A stretch of 61,141 nt of DNA from an uncultured Prevotellaceae bacterium (GTDB lineage: Bacteria; Bacteroidota; Bacteroidia; Bacteroidales; Muribaculaceae): the NCBI GenBank assembly GCA_937916085.1, contig CALGGO010000028.1, positions 1-61,141 on the forward strand, given 5' to 3'. Positions 1-8,295 of this stretch are shown here, in pieces. The first letter of the stretch is position 1. Each line of letters begins with the position of its first letter. Under the pieces are notes generated by a model. It was not told the DNA's origin, ran no database searches, and was given only the letters and a program-made list of their open reading frames with translations. The position numbers were made by a program, and so were the translations under genes.

Positions 1-95
1 ACGTCCGCCACCTGCAAGGCGTTGGAGAGATAAGCCTGATAGGGCTTTTCTCGAAGCGGTTTCAAAAAATCCTCAATCGAGGCATTACGTTTCAT
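1..95 (-). CDS. Partial CDS, unknown prophage protein (N-terminus only)
   Basis: An ATG at 95-93 opens a frame running off the left edge; the visible start reads MKRNASIEDFLKPLREK and about 31 residues are present without a stop. It lies downstream of, and in the same direction as, the 141-857 gene, 45 nt away, so it is probably the next gene of the head operon. I do not recognise it. Too short to be sure it is coding. Confidence 0.5.
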   Translation of the reverse strand, partial: MKRNASIEDFLKPLREKPYQAYLSNALQVAD

Positions 96-140
96 TATTA
101 AAAGCGGCGATGCCGCTGCTTAAAGGAGAAAGTTTAACGG

Positions 141-857
141 TTAAAGAATACCGAGGTCTGTCAAGTCTTTCTTAAGTTTGTCGGTCGGATTGATAACCTT
201 GCCGTACAAGTCGAGGATCTGACTTTTCAGTTCCTCGCTTGGCTTCTTGGCATACCTGCCTTTGGCGAGGTTAATCAACCGCACTGCCTTTCGGCTTTCC
301 TCACGGGCATCAGCCTCCATGACCGCTTCACCGTCGCTGCCGGTGTAGTGGTCGTAGGTTTCCCAGTTGGCGTGCAACTTCTTGTCGAGGTCGATAAGTT
401 CCTTGAGGAAAGGATAACGGTCGCAGTCGCGAGCCGGATTGTCCTCGGTTGAGAGCGAGCGCAGCCGCAGGTGGAGTTCGCGCATCCGCTGCACGATGCT
501 CAGATTCTCGACGTAGAGAGCCTGAATTTCATCGGGCAGCCGGTCGTGGTCGTCACGCTTGCCCTGCTTAAAACTCTCGCCGGTGTTAGGCGTGAGTTTG
601 GTTTCCACAATCACGTCCACTTTCCGTTGCATTTCCTCGACTTGGGCGTGAGTGAGCTTCTGCAAGCGGAACGAGAGCCGTTTCTGCAACTGACGTTCTA
701 TAAATGGCGCGTTCCGTTTCGGGTTCGCCATCAGATTGCGGTACATGATTTGGTTGCCCGTGAGCTGGAGCAAGTAAAGTGCGCCTTGCGCATAGTCGCG
801 TTTAGCGGCATCTTGGTTCAGCCAGTCTTGTATTTGCTTGGTAAAATTTGCATCCAT
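141..857 (-). CDS. Hypothetical prophage protein, 238 aa
   Basis: Highly charged, largely helical protein with no signal peptide or membrane segment. Lys/Arg/Glu-rich stretches (for example around residues 60-95 and 180-215) suggest extended helices or coiled coil. It follows the phosphoribosyltransferase gene by 19 nt in the leftward head-gene operon, so a role in head or tail assembly is plausible from position only. No family recognised. Confidence 0.75.
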   Translation of the reverse strand: MDANFTKQIQDWLNQDAAKRDYAQGALYLLQLTGNQIMYRNLMANPKRNAPFIERQLQKRLSFRLQKLTHAQVEEMQRKVDVIVETKLTPNTGESFKQGKRDDHDRLPDEIQALYVENLSIVQRMRELHLRLRSLSTEDNPARDCDRYPFLKELIDLDKKLHANWETYDHYTGSDGEAVMEADAREESRKAVRLINLAKGRYAKKPSEELKSQILDLYGKVINPTDKLKKDLTDLGIL

Positions 858-876
858 ATTTTGCTATTTAGTTGTA

Positions 877-1554
877 TTACAACTTGTTATTCACGTTTGT
901 CACCCAAAAAAGGTTCTTGCCTAAGGGCTGGAGCAGTCTGCGCATAGCCGCCAATGTCTGCCCGGTTGTCACAAAGTCATCATAGACGATGATATTTGGC
1001 TCTTTAGGCAGCACATTGAGTTCAAAAACCGCGTTCACACGTTGCTTGGTGTGGCAAAATGCCACGTCCTCGTAGAACGGAATACCGAGTTGGCGACCGA
1101 TTTCCTCGCTGATGAGCGTGGCGAAGTTCTTGACTTTGTGCCGTCGCTTGGGCGATGTGCAGATGCACCAACTGCCGTTATGCAGGTGGTAGCCGAGCAT
1201 TTCCCGAATGACCGGCACTATGCTGTCGGCAAAGAACTGCACCATGTCGGGGTCAGCCTTGATGTCGGTGAGCGTCCTGCCGTACACCGACTTCTGCCAA
1301 ATCGAGATGAAGTTCACGTTGCTTCGGCGGGTCAGGCGCAACTTGTAGGAGAAATCGCACCGTGCCTCGGTGGATTTGTCCCACGCCTTGCGCTGCTGCA
1401 CGGCAAACAAATCCTTTTGTTGGGTGCGGCTCCGGGGTGCAGCTCCGCCGGAAAAGTCGAGGGAACTAAGGTCGGCGGTGGGAAAGGTGATGTCGCGCAG
1501 CACCTCTCCCATGTCGACGGAAGTTCCCTCTCCCCGCGTATGACTGTCAGCCAT
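877..1554 (-). CDS. Phage-encoded phosphoribosyltransferase-like protein
   Basis: The C-terminal part has the PRPP-binding loop of type I phosphoribosyltransferases: hydrophobic strand, then acidic pair and TTGQT (residues about 189-200, IVYDDFVTTGQT). This resembles ComF or orotate phosphoribosyltransferase sites (DDVxTTGxT). The first 60 residues are poorly conserved-looking and polar. It would bind PRPP in the cytoplasm; the acceptor base is unknown. It sits in the head-gene operon, 12 nt after the 1567-2367 gene. Why a phosphoribosyltransferase is embedded among head genes is unclear; nucleotide salvage or nucleotide modification are guesses. Confidence 0.75.
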   Translation of the reverse strand: MADSHTRGEGTSVDMGEVLRDITFPTADLSSLDFSGGAAPRSRTQQKDLFAVQQRKAWDKSTEARCDFSYKLRLTRRSNVNFISIWQKSVYGRTLTDIKADPDMVQFFADSIVPVIREMLGYHLHNGSWCICTSPKRRHKVKNFATLISEEIGRQLGIPFYEDVAFCHTKQRVNAVFELNVLPKEPNIIVYDDFVTTGQTLAAMRRLLQPLGKNLFWVTNVNNKL

Positions 1555-1566
1555 TGGTGACAGCCA

Positions 1567-2367
1567 TTAAGGATTGGTTTGCGAAGCCTGTGTTTTCCAG
1601 ATGGCGGCAGACTCGTTGAGTTGGTCTGCGGCGAGCGAATAGTCGCCGGCATTCTCAACAACAAGCGAGTAAAACTCTGCCTCAACACTGGCAGGAGTCT
1701 TGCCGGTATCTGCTGCGATAGCATCAATATAGCCGCTGAAGTTATCGTAGGTCGTGCCGTTGTACTCGTAGCCGGCGGTATCGCCGTTGTACTGCTGTGA
1801 AGCCGTTTCGGGCTGGATGATGCCGTCCTCGGTCTCGATTTTGCCGTAGTAGAACGGAGCCGGGCACTCGTCGGTGGCTTCCACCGATAGCGTGGTGCTC
1901 GTGGTGCCGGTAGGTCCCTGACCGAGGTCTTGCGCCACGGTCGATTTGACCTGCCACGACTCGCTGCCGACAACACGGTATTTTCCTCTGACGGTCTCGA
2001 CGAGGAACACGCAGTCGTTGTTGTTGACAAAGGCTGCGAGAGCCGAAGCCTCCACGCCCACTCCGGGGTGAACGGCGGTCAGCTTGTTCAACTGCGTCTG
2101 GCTGGGGTATTCACCCTGTGCCTCACTGGTGAGCTGCGACTTGTCGGGCAGAATGTCGATGTACTTCCAGTTGGCATCGGCTGCGAGAACGAAGTTCCCA
2201 GCGTAAGCCGCCGCGGTCAGTCGCCCGCGGTTGTCGTGTGACAGCGTGGGCCACTTGACGATCTGGTCTTTTCCGATGTAGTAGATGCGGCGTTTGATGC
2301 CGGGGAGTTCGGGCGTTCCCTGGCACCAAGCGAGCGATTTCAGTATACTGGTACAGTTTGTAGCCAT
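1567..2367 (-). CDS. Putative phage structural protein, 266 aa
   Basis: Beta-rich, Thr/Ser/Asn-rich protein directly downstream (36 nt) of the major capsid gene. Composition (many short beta-prone stretches, acidic C-terminal half, no signal or membrane segment) resembles tail-tube or head-decoration proteins, but I recognise no named family. Assignment rests on position between capsid and downstream operon genes. Confidence 0.6.
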   Translation of the reverse strand: MATNCTSILKSLAWCQGTPELPGIKRRIYYIGKDQIVKWPTLSHDNRGRLTAAAYAGNFVLAADANWKYIDILPDKSQLTSEAQGEYPSQTQLNKLTAVHPGVGVEASALAAFVNNNDCVFLVETVRGKYRVVGSESWQVKSTVAQDLGQGPTGTTSTTLSVEATDECPAPFYYGKIETEDGIIQPETASQQYNGDTAGYEYNGTTYDNFSGYIDAIAADTGKTPASVEAEFYSLVVENAGDYSLAADQLNESAAIWKTQASQTNP

Positions 2368-2403
2368 AGTTTCAAAAACATTATTCGGTTAATACTGTTC
2401 TGT

Positions 2404-3372
2404 TTACGCTGCCAGTTCGATGACTTTGAGCTTGCGGAAGTCAATGTTCTCGAACTGCACACCGAAGAACATGGTGGCGATGTACGAGAGGATGAACGGC
2501 TCGTACTCCTTGACCATGACGCTCTCGATGTCGCCCATCTGGTCATAGCCGACGAGCATGTTGCTCTTGGGCGTGACGTGGATGAACTTCGAGTCAGCCT
2601 TGTTGAACAGCGGAATGATGTGCAGCTTGCCGTTGCTGCCCTCCACGCAGTCCTGACCGAACCGGGTGTAGTAGTTGATGCCTCCGTGGGTGAGCAGCAT
2701 GGCCTCGTTGTACTTGTCGGCGAAGTCCTGCGAGCAGTACATGTTGAGTTCCTGCGCACGCAGACGGGGGTCGAGCGAGTAGAGGATTTCCTTCGCGATG
2801 TCGAGTGCGTTGGCGGTGGTGATCTCCTCGTCGAGCTTCATGTAGTTCTTCTGTTCGGCGGAGATTGCGCCGGCTGCGATTTCTGCCAGAGTAATCGTGT
2901 CGAAGCCGTCGAACAGGTCGTGGGTGGTGTCGCCGCTTGCGTTGCGCACACCGTTCCAGATGGCATCGTTGAGATTGCCCGACAGGTTCTTGGCAATGAG
3001 CGTGAGAACGTGAAGCGCAGTGGGCGCCTGCATCTGACCGTCGCCTTTGGTGGCCGCCATATAGCCGAGGATGGTTGAAGCCGCCGAGTTGGGCTCGAAC
3101 TTGCAGTGTACGGAACCCATGTAGGTCTCAAGGGTGCGGTACACCACGTTGAGGTTGAAGTCCGTCGAGCGCGAGGGCTTGTAGGGTGCGAACTGCGCGT
3201 CGCCGTAGATGGTGCCCACGTTCTCCTTGTAACGGATGCCGGGGCGTGGAGTCATGTGCTGGATGGTGTCCTGGCACCCGATGATGGGCTGCATTAGCAG
3301 TTCGGGTCGCCATCTGGTCGCAGCCTCTTGGAACTGCTCCAGCGAGGGGGTAATATTCAGTTGTCCTGCCAT
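2404..3372 (-). CDS. Major capsid protein (HK97-fold-like)
   Basis: 322 residues, the usual size of an HK97-type coat protein, directly downstream of a ClpP-type head-maturation protease. The sequence has the expected layout: N-terminal helical arm, a P-domain-like region with long helices around residues 90-140, and a C-terminal stretch that returns to a beta-rich A-domain-like segment around residues 240-320. No membrane or signal sequence. The protease-capsid pairing supports the call; without a profile search the fold is inferred. Confidence 0.75.
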   Translation of the reverse strand: MAGQLNITPSLEQFQEAATRWRPELLMQPIIGCQDTIQHMTPRPGIRYKENVGTIYGDAQFAPYKPSRSTDFNLNVVYRTLETYMGSVHCKFEPNSAASTILGYMAATKGDGQMQAPTALHVLTLIAKNLSGNLNDAIWNGVRNASGDTTHDLFDGFDTITLAEIAAGAISAEQKNYMKLDEEITTANALDIAKEILYSLDPRLRAQELNMYCSQDFADKYNEAMLLTHGGINYYTRFGQDCVEGSNGKLHIIPLFNKADSKFIHVTPKSNMLVGYDQMGDIESVMVKEYEPFILSYIATMFFGVQFENIDFRKLKVIELAA

Positions 3373-3436
3373 AATACTTCGTGATTAAAGAGTAAAGAGT
3401 AAAGAGTAACGATTAACGATTAGTGATGAGTGAGAT

Positions 3437-4540
3437 TCAAGGAACTTGGTTGAACAGTCGTTTGGCGGAGTTCACTGTGTCGGCGAACGCGTCAATGGGT
3501 GACTTGGCGGTCTGTTGCTTGGCATCGACCACCGTCTGGGATTTTTCGGCAGGGTTGGCTTTGAGAGCCTGAACCTGCTCGGCGAGTTCGGTGTTGCGCT
3601 TGTCGCGCTCGGCGATGGCACGCTCAACGGCGATGGCTTGCTCAGCCGTGAGCGTCACACCGTCCTCGCCCACAGCGAAGCCCTCGATGTTGAGGACTTC
3701 GCCAAGTAGCGAAAGGGACTGGAGCATGGTTGCGGATTGATTTGATGGTTGGAGTGACTGGTTATTTTCATTATGAGTAACTTCCCCTTTTGGGGGAGCG
3801 ACATCGGGCGTGACCTCCTCATGGGGATTTGCAGCGGCAGTTTGTTCGTGTCCGTCACACTTGCCGGACTTGAACAGCGAGGCAATGGCAGCGATGAACC
3901 GCTCTATGAGCGTTTCATTGCGGTTATAGGCTGTGGGTATGTTCGGAATGGGCATACCGGCAGCCGCCATCTCCGAAGCCACCGCGTCGGTGAGTACCGG
4001 CTTGGCTTCGCCGAGGTCGGTTATCTCATCGACAAATCCCCATGCCTTCGCCTCTTTCGCGGTGAGCCAGCCGCCCTCTCGCATGAGGTCGAGCAGGTCG
4101 GCTTCGGGCTTGCTGCACTTGGCGGAGTACATCGCGGCAACATTGTTGTCGAGTTTGTTGAGGTCACGGATAGCCGCCTCGCAGTTGTCACGGACAGTTG
4201 CGAGCTGGTCGGCATTGAGGTTTCCCCACTCGAAAAACTCCGCGCTGCACTTGTGCACGAGGTACATGGCCGACGCGTCGATGCTGATGTGGCGGGCACC
4301 GAGCGAAGCGATGGTTGCGGCACTGGCATTCATTCCCACGAAGTGGACGGTGACATCGCCATGACGCTTGAACGCCGAGGCGATGGAGAGGGCGGTCGCC
4401 AGACTGCCGCCGAGGCTGTCAATCAGCACGTGGACCGGCTTGCCCTCGTTACGGGCAAGCACATAGTCCACATAGTCGCGGTCGAAGTCGTAGCCGCCGA
4501 CGAAGCCTTTGAGGTGAAGATTGTATTTTGTCTGTGGCAT
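3437..4540 (-). CDS. ClpP-like (S14/S49-type) prohead protease with C-terminal scaffold region
   Basis: The first ~190 residues are a ClpP fold: DSLGGSLATA (residues 41-50, oxyanion region), nucleophile Ser73 in MNASAAT, His96 in YLVHKC, and the C-terminal GWLTAKEAKAWGFVDEI element that normally carries the catalytic Asp. The rest (about 200-367) is polar with a Gln/Glu/Lys-rich coiled-coil segment, typical of fused protease-scaffold genes upstream of capsid. I chose the ATG at 4540-4538 (MPQTKYNLH) rather than the one at 4600, because a TAnnTTTG-like box (TAATTTTG) on this strand lies between them. It would cleave scaffold during head maturation. Confidence 0.85.
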   Translation of the reverse strand: MPQTKYNLHLKGFVGGYDFDRDYVDYVLARNEGKPVHVLIDSLGGSLATALSIASAFKRHGDVTVHFVGMNASAATIASLGARHISIDASAMYLVHKCSAEFFEWGNLNADQLATVRDNCEAAIRDLNKLDNNVAAMYSAKCSKPEADLLDLMREGGWLTAKEAKAWGFVDEITDLGEAKPVLTDAVASEMAAAGMPIPNIPTAYNRNETLIERFIAAIASLFKSGKCDGHEQTAAANPHEEVTPDVAPPKGEVTHNENNQSLQPSNQSATMLQSLSLLGEVLNIEGFAVGEDGVTLTAEQAIAVERAIAERDKRNTELAEQVQALKANPAEKSQTVVDAKQQTAKSPIDAFADTVNSAKRLFNQVP

Positions 4541-4632
4541 AGTGATATAATCAATTTGTGGCACAAAATTATAAAGGTGTAAGTTCCTCATAAAAGACAA
4601 AAAATATCAGTAGTTAAAAACGAGGAGATATA

Positions 4633-4681
4633 AATAATTCGTCAATATTTGTGATTTACTGACGAATTATTATTATCTTTG
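4633..4681 (+). promoter_or_regulatory. abiE promoter with 12-bp inverted-repeat operator
   Basis: AATAATTCGTCA (4633-4644) and its exact complement TGACGAATTATT (4660-4671) flank a 15-nt spacer. The spacer contains a -33 TTTG (4648-4651), and a -7 box TATCTTTG follows at 4674-4681 with a 22-nt gap. Binding at the inverted repeat would cover the -33 element, the arrangement expected for AbiEi autorepression. A second copy lies at the abiEi-abiEii junction. Confidence 0.75.
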
Positions 4682-4700
4682 CAGCCTGAAACCTGTTGAA

Positions 4701-5396
4701 ATGAAAACTGCAAATATTAACATAGCGCAATTGGGACAAACTTTGACAACGGCAGACTTCTTTAAGGCGATGCCGGGATTGCCAAAGCCGACGGTCTATT
4801 CTCGCATTAGGCAACTTCTCACAAGCGGTGAAATCAAGCGTATAGGGCGTGGTGTCTATGAGCGTTCGACTAAGGCTGAGTTCACCTTTGAGATTACTTC
4901 GCAAATAGAGAACATAGCCAATGAATTGTCCTCACAGTTTCCATACATTGACTTGTGTGTATGGGATTTTTCGCCCATTAACTCGCTTGCACAACACCTA
5001 ATCAACTTCAACCTATGTGTGGTTGATGTTGATCGTGATGCCATCGAAGCGGTGTATGATCATCTTCGGGAAACTAATGAGCGAGTATTGACGACCAAGA
5101 GAATGTTTGACGGACTCGCTGATTATGACGGTTATATATTGGTGAGAAAGCTTGTCACTGATTCGCCATTGGCAAAAAAGGGTGAAGTAGCGGTTCCCAC
5201 GCTTGAAAAACTCCTTGTAGACCTTGCTTGCGACAAAGAGTTCTCATTATTTCAAGGTCATGAGATTGAGCATATATTCGCTAATGCCCTTGCACAATAT
5301 GTAGTCAACAAGAATAGGTTGTTTCGCTATGCAGGCCGCAAGAACCAACGAGAGAGAATTGAACAGTTGTTAATCAATAATTCGTCAATAAACTAA
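4701..5396 (+). CDS. abiEi: AbiEi-type antitoxin, type IV toxin-antitoxin
   Basis: 231 residues. The N-terminal ~60 residues form a winged helix-turn-helix (TADFFKAMPGLPKPTVYSRI, then the wing GEIKRIGRGVYE), as in AbiEi autoregulators; the remainder matches the AbiEi C-terminal antitoxin layout. It is followed after 33 nt by an AbiEii nucleotidyltransferase, the diagnostic pair. The known role of the family is transcriptional repression of the operon plus neutralisation of AbiEii without stable complex formation; together they give phage abortive infection. It lies on the strand opposite to the phage structural genes, as cargo. Its last codons (NNSSIN) are encoded by one arm of the second operator copy. 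Confidence 0.85.
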   Translation: MKTANINIAQLGQTLTTADFFKAMPGLPKPTVYSRIRQLLTSGEIKRIGRGVYERSTKAEFTFEITSQIENIANELSSQFPYIDLCVWDFSPINSLAQHLINFNLCVVDVDRDAIEAVYDHLRETNERVLTTKRMFDGLADYDGYILVRKLVTDSPLAKKGEVAVPTLEKLLVDLACDKEFSLFQGHEIEHIFANALAQYVVNKNRLFRYAGRKNQRERIEQLLINNSSIN

Positions 5397-5413
5397 ACTT
5401 ACTGACGAATTAT
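5376..5413 (+). promoter_or_regulatory. Second copy of the abiE inverted repeat at the antitoxin-toxin junction
   Basis: AATAATTCGTCA (5376-5387) and TGACGAATTAT (5403-5413) with a 15-nt spacer, the same arms and spacer length as the operator at 4633-4671. The left arm overlaps the last codons of abiEi and the right arm ends 16 nt before the abiEii ATG. A bound antitoxin here could block read-through into the toxin gene. Confidence 0.65.
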
Positions 5414-5429
5414 CAAACAATATCAAACT

Positions 5430-6494
5430 ATGATAAATCCTGATTGCACCTCGTTAAAATGGATTCAGAAAGTCAGTGCCGAGCGTAACAATGCCGACAA
5501 ATTGCTTGTCGAAAAGGTTGTTCGCGCCTTACTTCTTCTTGAAGGGCTTGCCGTTTCCGAGCTTGATTTCTGTTTCAAGGGCGGCACGGCAACCATGCTA
5601 CTGCTTGATGCGGCTCGAAGAATGTCAATCGACATTGACATAATCGTTCCGGATTCAACTGCCGACCTTTCCGCAATTCTTAATAACGTTTGCCGGCGTC
5701 AAGGTTTCGTGCGTTGGGAGCCGGTGGAGCGCCACAACAAAGGAATAATCCAGAAGTCACACTTCAAGTTATTCTACCTTTCAAGCGTGATGGGCGGCAA
5801 GGAGCAAAGTATTCTGCTTGACGTGCTTCACGAAAAGGTGCATTATCAAGGCATTGTGCGAAAGCCGTTGGCTATCAGTTTCATTGAGAATACAGGATCT
5901 GCGGTTCTTATCAAGATGCCCGACATCAATAGTATTACCGGAGACAAACTGACTGCATTTTCCCCCAACACCATTGGCATTCCATACTCCAAAAGTGGCA
6001 ACGATTGCGGCATGGAAATCATCAAGCAAATGTACGACCTCAGTTGCTTGTTTGAACAGATTGATGACATTGGAGAAGTCAAAAATGTGTTTGAGCGGAT
6101 TACTGCCGTAGAGTCATATTACCGTGAGAACGACTTCACCCCTGAAGCCGTTCTCAATGACGGGCAAACTACCGCTCTCTCGATTTGCTTAAGAAAAGCA
6201 GTAGATGACACTTGCCGCTACGACATTCTCAGCAATGGCGCAAAACAACTGAACGGTTACATCTTCGCCGAACGTTTCAGCAACGAGAAAGCGATACCAC
6301 ATGCGGCAAAAGTAGCATACTTGATTGAGTTGGTCAAACATGGTTGCACTGACAAACAAACGTACAATCCGCAAGTAATCATGAGAGATTGGCAGGTCTC
6401 TCAACCGTTTGACCCACGAATTAACCGGATTAAGAAATCAAGTCCCGAAGCGTTTTTCTATCTCTATCAAATGGCGCAACTACATCAAAAGTAA
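5430..6494 (+). CDS. abiEii: AbiEii-type nucleotidyltransferase toxin
   Basis: 354 residues with the DUF1814/AbiEii nucleotidyltransferase signature: FKGGTA (residues 49-54) followed by the metal-binding SIDIDI (66-71). Family members transfer nucleotides, shown for related MenT/AbiEii toxins to modify tRNA ends; the exact substrate here is unknown. The gene begins 33 nt after abiEi and likely shares its promoter, with a second operator copy between them. Full length, no disruption seen. Confidence 0.88.
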   Translation: MINPDCTSLKWIQKVSAERNNADKLLVEKVVRALLLLEGLAVSELDFCFKGGTATMLLLDAARRMSIDIDIIVPDSTADLSAILNNVCRRQGFVRWEPVERHNKGIIQKSHFKLFYLSSVMGGKEQSILLDVLHEKVHYQGIVRKPLAISFIENTGSAVLIKMPDINSITGDKLTAFSPNTIGIPYSKSGNDCGMEIIKQMYDLSCLFEQIDDIGEVKNVFERITAVESYYRENDFTPEAVLNDGQTTALSICLRKAVDDTCRYDILSNGAKQLNGYIFAERFSNEKAIPHAAKVAYLIELVKHGCTDKQTYNPQVIMRDWQVSQPFDPRINRIKKSSPEAFFYLYQMAQLHQK

Positions 6495-6530
6495 TCTATT
6501 CGGGGTTGTCGGTCGCTCACGTTCCAGCGC

Positions 6531-6561
6531 AAAAAAGAGAACCGCTTCGGGGCGGCTCTCT
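6531..6561 (-). terminator. Rho-independent terminator downstream of ardA
   Basis: On the minus strand a GC-rich stem (AGAGAGCCGCC pairing with GCGGTTCTCT around a short loop) is followed by TTTTTT. It lies between the convergent ends of abiEii (6494) and the ardA gene (6583). Confidence 0.75.
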
Positions 6562-6582
6562 CGGTGGGCTATGTTCAACGGC

Positions 6583-7329
6583 TTACAGGCAACGGAAAAC
6601 GTGACCGCTCTCGAAATAGTAATCACACATGAACAAATCTCGTGCGTACTTTGAGAAGTCAAAGTAATAGCGCAAATCATCGGGGACATTGCTCAGCAGT
6701 CCGCAATCGTCAACTAACTGCTCGGCAAAATCTTCCTCGCTTGCCCACTCACCGCAATAGGCTTCACGGAAATCCTCGAAAACGCTATCCTCACGACCTG
6801 CGCCCTTGTAGGCGAGAAAAGCGTCAAACGCCTCTTGCTCATCGGCTGACAAATCGGAATAGGCTTGAATGTTGTTGAAAACCTCCTCGCTCAAACCGCT
6901 CTCGGTGTACCACTCACGGGGGAAATTCTCAAAATCTTGGAACATAAACTCAGGGTCATGCTCATCACGATGCAGGAAACGGCACACTGCCATAAATTCC
7001 TCATAGTCATCAAACTTGGTAATGTCAAGCCATGCGCCTTCCAGACTTCCACAATTATATTTGTGGTAAGTGGAACAATACACGGCAGGATTGCCTTCTC
7101 GGTAATCACTCTTGTAATCATCGAGATTGAACACTTGCTCATCAACCTCAACATCATTGGCTGCGCCTTTAATGCTCTCGCTCGGCAATTCAAGTGAACT
7201 TGATTGCTCTCGCTTACTCGCATTATTGAGATTGGAGGAGCTGGAGCTGAAGCTTTTTACTTCCGGCTCTTGGGCTTGGGTGCTGTCAGCACCGCTTGTC
7301 TGATTGATAGAAAGGGGATTGTACTTCAT
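6583..7329 (-). CDS. ardA: ArdA-family antirestriction protein with N-terminal extension
   Basis: Residues ~80-248 match ArdA: PAVYCSTYHKYNCGSLEGAW opening, LMFQDFE-like centre (FMFQDFENFP), and the acidic, aromatic-rich C-terminus. ArdA is a negatively charged DNA mimic that inhibits type I restriction enzymes, protecting incoming DNA. Here the first ~80 residues are a Ser/Glu-rich, probably disordered extension not found in classical ArdA (about 165-170 aa). A terminator follows at 6531-6561. Its presence beside AbiE puts defence and anti-defence functions on one element. Confidence 0.85.
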   Translation of the reverse strand: MKYNPLSINQTSGADSTQAQEPEVKSFSSSSSNLNNASKREQSSSLELPSESIKGAANDVEVDEQVFNLDDYKSDYREGNPAVYCSTYHKYNCGSLEGAWLDITKFDDYEEFMAVCRFLHRDEHDPEFMFQDFENFPREWYTESGLSEEVFNNIQAYSDLSADEQEAFDAFLAYKGAGREDSVFEDFREAYCGEWASEEDFAEQLVDDCGLLSNVPDDLRYYFDFSKYARDLFMCDYYFESGHVFRCL

Positions 7330-7802
7330 AACTTAAAAATTTTGAAGATTAAACATTATTGATCTTGTTCTCGCTTTCGCTTCGCTTTTTACGGAACTTT
7401 ATAAAGTGAGGCAGGGAAACGAGCGACCGCAAGGCTTGCCCAAAAATTTTCTTCCCGTAGGGCTTGCCATTTTTTTATCGCAGGGAAAAAATTGAAGAAA
7501 AATTTTGAGGCAACTTCGTATAGCCTTGCAGTGTAGTGGCTGCCCTTAACTTTGTGACGGAAAAACGAGGCGAGGAAGCGAGGAAGAAACAAGTCAATGT
7601 CAATGTTTAATGGATTTTCAGATGAAGTACACCTTTCTATCGGCAAGCGGTGTAGACATCAAAGCACCCTTGCCCAAGAGCCGTAAAACAAGCCGTGAGG
7701 TTACGAACACCCCTCTCTCAATCGAGATTGAGGGTTACAAAAAACAGACGGCAACCGTTTCACAACGACTACCGCCCTAAAGGTTATATAAACGTTGGTT
7801 TG
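7330..7802. other. 473-nt gap upstream of ardA
   Basis: No well-supported gene. The stretch 7380-7620 is rich in short A/T runs and AGGCTTGCC/AGGGCTTGCC near-repeats (7431-7467). A 52-codon plus-strand frame lies at 7622-7780 and is listed separately. An inverted pair CTCAATC/GATTGAG at 7717-7733 overlaps that frame. The ardA promoter should lie in the right half, but I see no clear TAnnTTTG box. Confidence 0.5.
7622..7780 (+). CDS. Possible small protein, 52 aa, unknown
   Basis: ATG at 7622 to TAA at 7778-7780 encodes a basic peptide starting MKYTFLSASGVDIKAPLPK. It is below the usual length cut-off and lies between ardA and the 7803-8225 gene, on the opposite strand to both. Amino-acid composition is protein-like, but no family is recognised and no promoter is seen. 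It could be chance. Confidence 0.3.
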   Translation: MKYTFLSASGVDIKAPLPKSRKTSREVTNTPLSIEIEGYKKQTATVSQRLPP

Positions 7803-8225
7803 CTATATTGAGCAAGGAATAAGTGACCGTTGGGCATAGAGCGTGACCTCGACCGAGCAAACCGCCGGATCGCCGTTAGGCGTTCCTGTGTCGCGCGTGA
7901 CTTTCACGATAGGGCGGGGTTTCTCGTGTTGCCCGATAACATATGACACGTTATTGCAGTCGGTCACGATAAAAGCTATGTGCCTTGATGTAGGCAGCGT
8001 GTCAAGTGTTTTGAAGCGCAAGGTCGTATGCTCAATCCTGCCATTGTTGCCGTAGTTGGATTCCGCGGTGCAGGTCGGCACGCCGACGAAGCCGACAGGT
8101 GTTATGTCGGTGAATATGCCCACCGGCAACCCGGCGAGCGATTTATACATCAACTCGCGTTGCAAGAAGTCACTCGGCACATAACCGATGAACTTTATGC
8201 CCGGTAAAGATTGGCACGTTTTCAT
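7803..8225 (-). CDS. Hypothetical prophage protein, 140 aa
   Basis: Begins MKTCQSLPGIKFIGYVPSDF and is beta-prone with no signal peptide or membrane segment. The composition (many Val/Thr/Gly, a central Cys pair) is like small phage structural or accessory proteins. A TATTTTTG box on this strand at 8248-8241 could serve as a -7 element. No family recognised; the reading frame is uninterrupted and much longer than its overlapping alternatives. Confidence 0.6.
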   Translation of the reverse strand: MKTCQSLPGIKFIGYVPSDFLQRELMYKSLAGLPVGIFTDITPVGFVGVPTCTAESNYGNNGRIEHTTLRFKTLDTLPTSRHIAFIVTDCNNVSYVIGQHEKPRPIVKVTRDTGTPNGDPAVCSVEVTLYAQRSLIPCSI

Positions 8226-8295
8226 GATGGTGTATCGTTACAAAAATAATTTGAGCAACACTCGTTTTTTTTGAGGGTATCAAGTCGTCGCATTT

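Noticed and set aside
3437..4600. Longer start for the ClpP-like protease (MSFMRNLHLY)
   Set aside because: The extra 20 residues precede a promoter-like box and are unlike the protease family start; the Met at 4540 fits better.
7389..7646. 85-codon minus-strand frame upstream of ardA
   Set aside because: Phe/Arg-rich translation of low-complexity, repeat-like DNA; no domain, no promoter, not followed by a related gene.
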